Assembly (NCBI RefSeq): GCF_017308985.1
Contig: NZ_JADWPE010000006.1
Span: 248,001 to 312,000 of the forward strand
Source of the DNA: Lysobacter changpingensis
Lineage (GTDB): Bacteria > Pseudomonadota > Gammaproteobacteria > Xanthomonadales > Xanthomonadaceae
DNA length: 64,000 nucleotides
Direction: 5' to 3'
Shown here: positions 59,799 through 64,000 of the stretch, piece by piece
How positions within the stretch are numbered: position 1 is the stretch's first letter
Layout: each line of letters starts with the position of its first letter
The notes under the pieces: generated by a model
What the model saw: the letters and a program-made list of their open reading frames with translations, nothing else
The model's database searches: none
What the model was told of the DNA's origin: nothing
Translations under genes and position numbers: made by a program

Positions 59799-61932
59799 CG
59801 CCTGAACCTCCACGCAGCAAGTGGTCGATCGCGGCGTTGTCAGCCGCGATGCGGGCATCGTGTTGTTCCCGTAGGGCGGCCAGGCGGGCCTGCTCGTCAG
59901 CGGCGTGTTTCTCGGTCGTGGCACGACGCGTGTCGCCGGTGAACGGTTCGTGGCCGCCCGCGCGATCGGCGAGCGTCTGGCTCACCACCAGTGGTGGTAG
60001 ATCGCACTTGGCCCATTTCTCGGGTAGCTGCCCCGTCTTCCGGTAGCCGAAGTTTGCGTCGATCAGCGCGCGAGCCTGTTGGGACTCTTTTGATCGCAGA
60101 TCGAAGGCCGCGATGTACAGATTCCTTTCGGTAATGGAAAGATCCGCCCTTTCATCTAGTTCGTTTCGCGTGTGCCAATCCGTCCTCCAATCCGCCACCA
60201 GACACAAATACAGGTGATACACCGGATCATCGATCGCCTTCGCCTGCCCGATCGCCAGGTCGTATGCGGTGACATAGCGGCTGTGCTGCGCATTGGCGAC
60301 GATGCTGGAGTGGAAGGAGTTCTTGTTGTCGTCGGTGCCCTGCGTGTCCATCCAGCGTCGACGGCCCTGTTCCGGGGTCTCTTCCGGCTTCAGATCCTGT
60401 GTGATGGCGATGGAGGCGTCGATCGGCGAGAGTTCCTGCCACGCCGGCCCGAGGTGCGGTTTGAGCGGCGGCGACAGTGCTTCGCCGGTGATGCGCACCT
60501 GCTGGCCGGACCAGAAGCCGCCGCGACCGGCCTTGTCCGTTGCGGTCAGCGTGGTGCCGGTCCAGGCGTTCTCGTTCCAGGTTTCCAGCACGTAAGGGCC
60601 GGGTGGCGCCCCGACCAGCAGCGGACGGCCGTCGCGCACGCGGCGGGTGAAGCAGCGCTGGCGGAAGCGCTCGCCCAGCGTCGGCAAGGCCGACACCTTG
60701 CGGGCGTAGGACTCCGCCGCCGGCGGCGCCGTTCCGTAGAGCCGCGCCTGCTCCCACCGCTGGTACGCGGCGGCATCCAGCGCCTGGACTTCGTCCGGTA
60801 CGCCCTGCCAGCCGATGCCCTGGACGTTGAACAAGGCGACGGTCTGATCGTCGGGACAGAAGTACAGGTACACCTTGCCGCGGTTGTCGCGCTCCACGAA
60901 CGGCACCGGCCTGCCCTCGACGCGTTTGACGGCGGCGTTGGGTTGCCATTGGCCGCCCGCGACGACGCCCTTCGCGCAGCCCGGTCCGCCCAGCCGCGCG
61001 AAGGCGGGCTGTGAATGCTGCGTGCCCGTCATGAAGCGCACGATGTTCTGCAACGTGGCGAGCCGGGCAGGCGTCGTCTGCTGCAACTGGCCCAGCTCCA
61101 TGCCCTCGGCGAACGTTTCGAACAAGCCGTAGGGCGGATGATTCATCACCAGCGTATCGATGGGGCGGTCGCCGGACTCCTCCAGGAAGGCGTTGGCGAG
61201 CAGGGTGATCAGGCAGCCCTGGCTGTGTGCGACGACGTTGATCGTGTCGTCCGGCGATTTGCCGCGCACCATGCGGACCAGCATCGCAAGGCGCTGCGCC
61301 GCGAGCACCATGTAGTGCCGCGATGGAGCCTGCAGCAGAGGACGGGTGGCGCCGGGGCTGACGTGCTTCGACGAAATCGGCGTCGGGCCCATCTTCCCGC
61401 TGAATCCGGGCTGCCACATGTCGGGCACGGTCGTGGTGGCGTTGGCGAACGGCCCACCGTTCTTGGCGCCGTCCTTGTCCAGGCGATTCCCGTAGCGGTC
61501 GAGGTATTCGCCGTGGCGCTGCCTTCTGTCGATCCATGGAATGAATCGACCGCTCTTGTCGGTGTAGCCGCCTTCTTCTTCGCGAAATCCCCAATAGAAC
61601 GGAATGACCGGACTGTTGACCTCGCCCTTCGTGTGGTCGCGCCGGAAGTACACCGCGTCGGGATCGCTCGCGTCGCGGTCCTTCGCGGTGGGCACACGGT
61701 ACTGCGCCGGGCGCAGCTGGATGCCGGGATACTGCCGATCGAGCCGTTCGCCAAGCCCCTGGCAGAGGCCCTTCTCCTGCTCAACGTAGGCTTCGCCGAC
61801 GTCGTTGACGCCATGGATGAGGATCACGATGCCCGGCTTGGGCAGCGGCAGCGGTACTTTCACCGTGGTGCCGCCCGGGAGCGTGCACAGCTTCGCGGTC
61901 GCCACCGGTGCGGCGTCATTCGGCTTCGTCAT
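59791..61932 (-). CDS. tle3: Type VI lipase effector of the Tle3 family
   Basis: The 713-residue protein is a T6SS-delivered phospholipase that attacks target-cell membranes. PGIVILIHGVNDVGEAYVEQ is the alpha/beta hydrolase opening, NVVAHSQGCLITLLANAFL the nucleophile elbow (Ser near 236), VMNHPPYGLFETFAEGMELG and NIVRFMTGTQHS are Tle3 features, and a DUF3274-like C-terminal region holds WRTDWHTRNELDERADLSIT and FDLRSKESQQARALIDANFG. No signal peptide, as expected for a T6SS cargo. It overlaps vgrG by 17 bases, and the DUF2875 gene by 8. Target-cell compartment is inferred from homologues. Confidence 0.9.
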   Translation of the reverse strand: MTKPNDAAPVATAKLCTLPGGTTVKVPLPLPKPGIVILIHGVNDVGEAYVEQEKGLCQGLGERLDRQYPGIQLRPAQYRVPTAKDRDASDPDAVYFRRDHTKGEVNSPVIPFYWGFREEEGGYTDKSGRFIPWIDRRQRHGEYLDRYGNRLDKDGAKNGGPFANATTTVPDMWQPGFSGKMGPTPISSKHVSPGATRPLLQAPSRHYMVLAAQRLAMLVRMVRGKSPDDTINVVAHSQGCLITLLANAFLEESGDRPIDTLVMNHPPYGLFETFAEGMELGQLQQTTPARLATLQNIVRFMTGTQHSQPAFARLGGPGCAKGVVAGGQWQPNAAVKRVEGRPVPFVERDNRGKVYLYFCPDDQTVALFNVQGIGWQGVPDEVQALDAAAYQRWEQARLYGTAPPAAESYARKVSALPTLGERFRQRCFTRRVRDGRPLLVGAPPGPYVLETWNENAWTGTTLTATDKAGRGGFWSGQQVRITGEALSPPLKPHLGPAWQELSPIDASIAITQDLKPEETPEQGRRRWMDTQGTDDNKNSFHSSIVANAQHSRYVTAYDLAIGQAKAIDDPVYHLYLCLVADWRTDWHTRNELDERADLSITERNLYIAAFDLRSKESQQARALIDANFGYRKTGQLPEKWAKCDLPPLVVSQTLADRAGGHEPFTGDTRRATTEKHAADEQARLAALREQHDARIAADNAAIDHLLRGGSGDA

Positions 61933-64000
61933 CGAACACCTCCAGTTGTGCGATGCGCAGCGCGTCGCGTTGCAGCAGTGGCGTCAATCCTTGCGCGTCG
62001 GTGCGGCCCTCCATGACTGCACCGTCGTCCAGCGTGATCCGGAATCGCCGATCGGGGATGGGCTGCGTTCCATCCGGCGTGACCAGGCCGAATCGGCCGG
62101 CGGTGTCCACATGGCCGAACGAGGCGAGCGCCTCTTCCAGCGATGCCGGGCCGGTACGATCGACGTCGGCCTTGACGGTGAACTTGCCCGGGCATCCCAA
62201 CTCGATGTTGCCGCCCGACATGGTCAGGTAGGCGCCACCGCACATGAACGTCAGACGCTCGGCGCCGTGGACGACCACGTGCTTCGCGCCCAGCTGCATG
62301 TTCTCGGCCGCCTGCGCGCGCAGGTGGCCGTGTTGCGCCTGAAAGTCGATGTCGTCGCGGTGGGCGATCTGGGCGATGCCGCCGTCGTAGGCGAACTGGC
62401 TGATGCCGTGACCTGCCGTGATGCGAATGCGCTGACTGGCCGTCGCACTCATGTCGTGCTGAGCGGAGACCTCGATGTTCTCACCGGCGGCAAGCAGCAT
62501 GGTTTGCGGAGTGCCCGCGACGATGCCGTCGGGAGCGCCGAGCGCGATGATCGCCTTGGCGCCGGCTTCCCCGGGCCGATCGTTGGCACCTGCACCGAGC
62601 TGTCGTATCGCATCCAGTGCCGTTGATCGGGCCGAGTGATCGGCGGCGGGTGCCTGATGTTGTGCGGCCGTATCCAACAGGGCGGCAACGTTTTCGTTGA
62701 ACTTGTGCAGGAGGTCCAGCAGCTCGGATACGTCGAGCTGACGGCCTCGGGCGAGTTCACGCGCATAGGCGCTGAACAGCAGCGAGCTGGCGCGCAGCGC
62801 TCCGGCCTGATCGCTGCGCAGCTCGAAGCCTTCGCCGCGTGGCTCACCACGCCCGTCGGGTGTTCGCGCGTGGGTGAGATTGCCGATGTTCAACTGCGTC
62901 GCGCCGTGGCTGCTGTGCAGTTGTGCCTTCAATTCGCCGCTCGTGTCGTCGATCAGCAGCTCGTTATGACCGCTGCCCTTGTGTTCGCGACTGCGAATCG
63001 TACTGACCGTCTTGAGGCCAGGCAGGGCAAGGGGTGGCCGATTGGCGGCATGAAACGTGCGTCCGGTTACGATCGGCTGATCAGGATCGCCGTTCACAAA
63101 GTCGACGATGACTTCCTGGCCCACCCGGGGCAGGAACAACGTACCAAAGCCGGCCCCCGCCCAGTTCTCCGAGACGCGGATCCAGCACGAGCTGTTCTCC
63201 ATGGGCGCTTGCCGATCCCACGGGAACCAGACTTTCACGCGGCCGTGCTCGTCCGGGTAGATCTCCTCCCCTTTTTCGCCGACAACGTGGGCGATCTGTA
63301 CCCCGTCCATCACCGGGCGCGGCAATGCAGGAGGGCGCCATTCCATGTGGCCGGGGACGGCCTCGGCGGTGTACTCGTAATACGTTCCCTGGTTCGCTTG
63401 CGCGCCGTCCTCTTCCTGCGAGACGTCCTGCCGGCCGGAGTGGCGCATGGCGATGACGCGCCAGTCGCGATTGAGCGCGTCGCCCGGGTGTCCTTCCAGC
63501 AGGAACGCGAGCCCGGGCCAGAGACGCGCATCGTCGCCCGCGAGCGTGGCGATGGTTGCACCGGTGCGAAGCTGTTGCAGCTTCGTCGCGGTAAAGGGTT
63601 TTCCCGATTGATCGCGCTTGTATCTTCCGGGGAAATCGTAGTGTTCGTACCGGCCGATCGCATCGCGCGCGATGCTGGCGTGTTCCAGCGAGTAGTCCGG
63701 ATTCCTGAATGTATTGTCGCGTTGGGTGACCTGCGTCGGCGCAAGTTCCCGACGAAGCGCGAACTGCCACAGCCTTGGTTCGGGCGCATCGCCACCGGCC
63801 TGGGGTTGGTACACCACCTTGCCGATATCGTCCGGATCGGGGAGTCGCGGAGCCGCCAACAGTGAATCGGTCAGCACCAGCTGCGACTGCGCGCAAGCGT
63901 CGAAGAAGAAGACGAAGCCCTCCTCGGCTGCGAGTCGGGCAAAGAACGCGAAGTCCGTCTCGCGGTGTTGAATGCAGTACTCGCGCACTTCGTGCGATCG
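61916..64000 (-). CDS. vgrG: T6SS spike protein VgrG (N-terminus outside window)
   Basis: About 695 C-terminal residues are present. They start within the gp27-like hub (REYCIQHRETDFAFFARLAAEEG), then the gp5 OB-fold region with EHGRVKVWFPWDRQ, SCWIRVSENWAGAGFGTLFLPRVGQEV and GDPDQPIVTGRTFHA, followed by a DUF2345 needle (LLAAGENIEVSAQHDMSATA, AYLTMSGGNIELGCPGKF). The tail ends with RFRITLDDGAVMEGRTDAQGLTPLL, which resembles the transthyretin-like adaptor domains that dock Tle effectors on VgrG. The reading frame is open to the last base, so the start lies beyond. It heads the effector operon. Confidence 0.93.
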   Translation of the reverse strand, partial: RSHEVREYCIQHRETDFAFFARLAAEEGFVFFFDACAQSQLVLTDSLLAAPRLPDPDDIGKVVYQPQAGGDAPEPRLWQFALRRELAPTQVTQRDNTFRNPDYSLEHASIARDAIGRYEHYDFPGRYKRDQSGKPFTATKLQQLRTGATIATLAGDDARLWPGLAFLLEGHPGDALNRDWRVIAMRHSGRQDVSQEEDGAQANQGTYYEYTAEAVPGHMEWRPPALPRPVMDGVQIAHVVGEKGEEIYPDEHGRVKVWFPWDRQAPMENSSCWIRVSENWAGAGFGTLFLPRVGQEVIVDFVNGDPDQPIVTGRTFHAANRPPLALPGLKTVSTIRSREHKGSGHNELLIDDTSGELKAQLHSSHGATQLNIGNLTHARTPDGRGEPRGEGFELRSDQAGALRASSLLFSAYARELARGRQLDVSELLDLLHKFNENVAALLDTAAQHQAPAADHSARSTALDAIRQLGAGANDRPGEAGAKAIIALGAPDGIVAGTPQTMLLAAGENIEVSAQHDMSATASQRIRITAGHGISQFAYDGGIAQIAHRDDIDFQAQHGHLRAQAAENMQLGAKHVVVHGAERLTFMCGGAYLTMSGGNIELGCPGKFTVKADVDRTGPASLEEALASFGHVDTAGRFGLVTPDGTQPIPDRRFRITLDDGAVMEGRTDAQGLTPLLQRDALRIAQLEVFDDEAE

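Overview
This window comes from a high-GC gammaproteobacterium of the Xanthomonadaceae/Lysobacteraceae type, most like Lysobacter. The grounds are the strongly GC-biased third codon positions, the dense 'GTAGCCCGGGTAAGCGGAGCGCACC' family of intergenic palindromes, a TonB receptor of the Xanthomonas/Caulobacter carbohydrate type, and the ybhP-clsB-ybhN and torF-glnK-amtB arrangements. It looks chromosomal. I saw no rRNA, tRNA, CRISPR array, prophage or insertion sequence.

Layout. 1-502: 5' part of ntrB. 542-5100: a secreted Sel1-like protein, then a sulfatase / outer-membrane barrel / small membrane protein operon. 5514-6863: alpha/beta hydrolase. 7083-15030: a three-gene phosphorelay operon, with a 1856-residue multi-HAMP hybrid kinase, a Rec-kinase-Rec hybrid, and a short kinase whose ATP-binding domain looks degraded. 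15124-18052: ybhP-clsB-ybhN, coupled by GTGA start/stop overlaps. 18564-21592: nitronate monooxygenase, a small unknown protein and an amino-acid permease. 21660-26608: nitrogen cluster torF-glnK-amtB, a GNAT enzyme and glnA; glnA has a sigma-54 promoter and one to two NtrC-like sites upstream. 26911-34803: uppP, a META lipoprotein, a PEBP-like protein, a TPR/sulfotransferase-like protein, YheT-like hydrolase, acyltransferase and thioesterase. 35024-35429: two tandem genes for 61-62-residue paralogous proteins of unknown function. 35794-38947: sixA, yceI and a phospholipase-D lipoprotein. 39019-42014: ParA-like ATPase, AEC transporter, metallo-beta-lactamase-fold protein. 42015-46361: gamma-glutamyltransferase, a TPR-dioxygenase fusion and a secreted TPR protein. 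46614-55801: a sugar-scavenging locus, probably for N-acetylglucosamine (GH20 hexosaminidase, TonB receptor, glucokinase-type kinase, glucose/galactose-type transporter, LacI regulator) with LacI-type operators between the divergent kinase and transporter genes. 56267-58136: DUF1704 metalloprotease and a cupin. 58248-64000: a type VI secretion module with DUF2875 lipoprotein (Tla3-like), Tle3-type lipase and the C-terminal part of a VgrG.

How they fit together. NtrB would control NtrC, which with sigma-54 should drive glnA; GlnK senses nitrogen and gates AmtB. The hexosaminidase-to-LacI block forms one import and phosphorylation route. The VgrG-Tle3-DUF2875 block is a self-contained effector delivery unit, but no separate immunity gene sits at its usual place. 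The features most likely to be new are the tandem small proteins, the possible ChpT-like phosphotransferase behind two hybrid kinases, and the hairpin that holds the likely amtB start.
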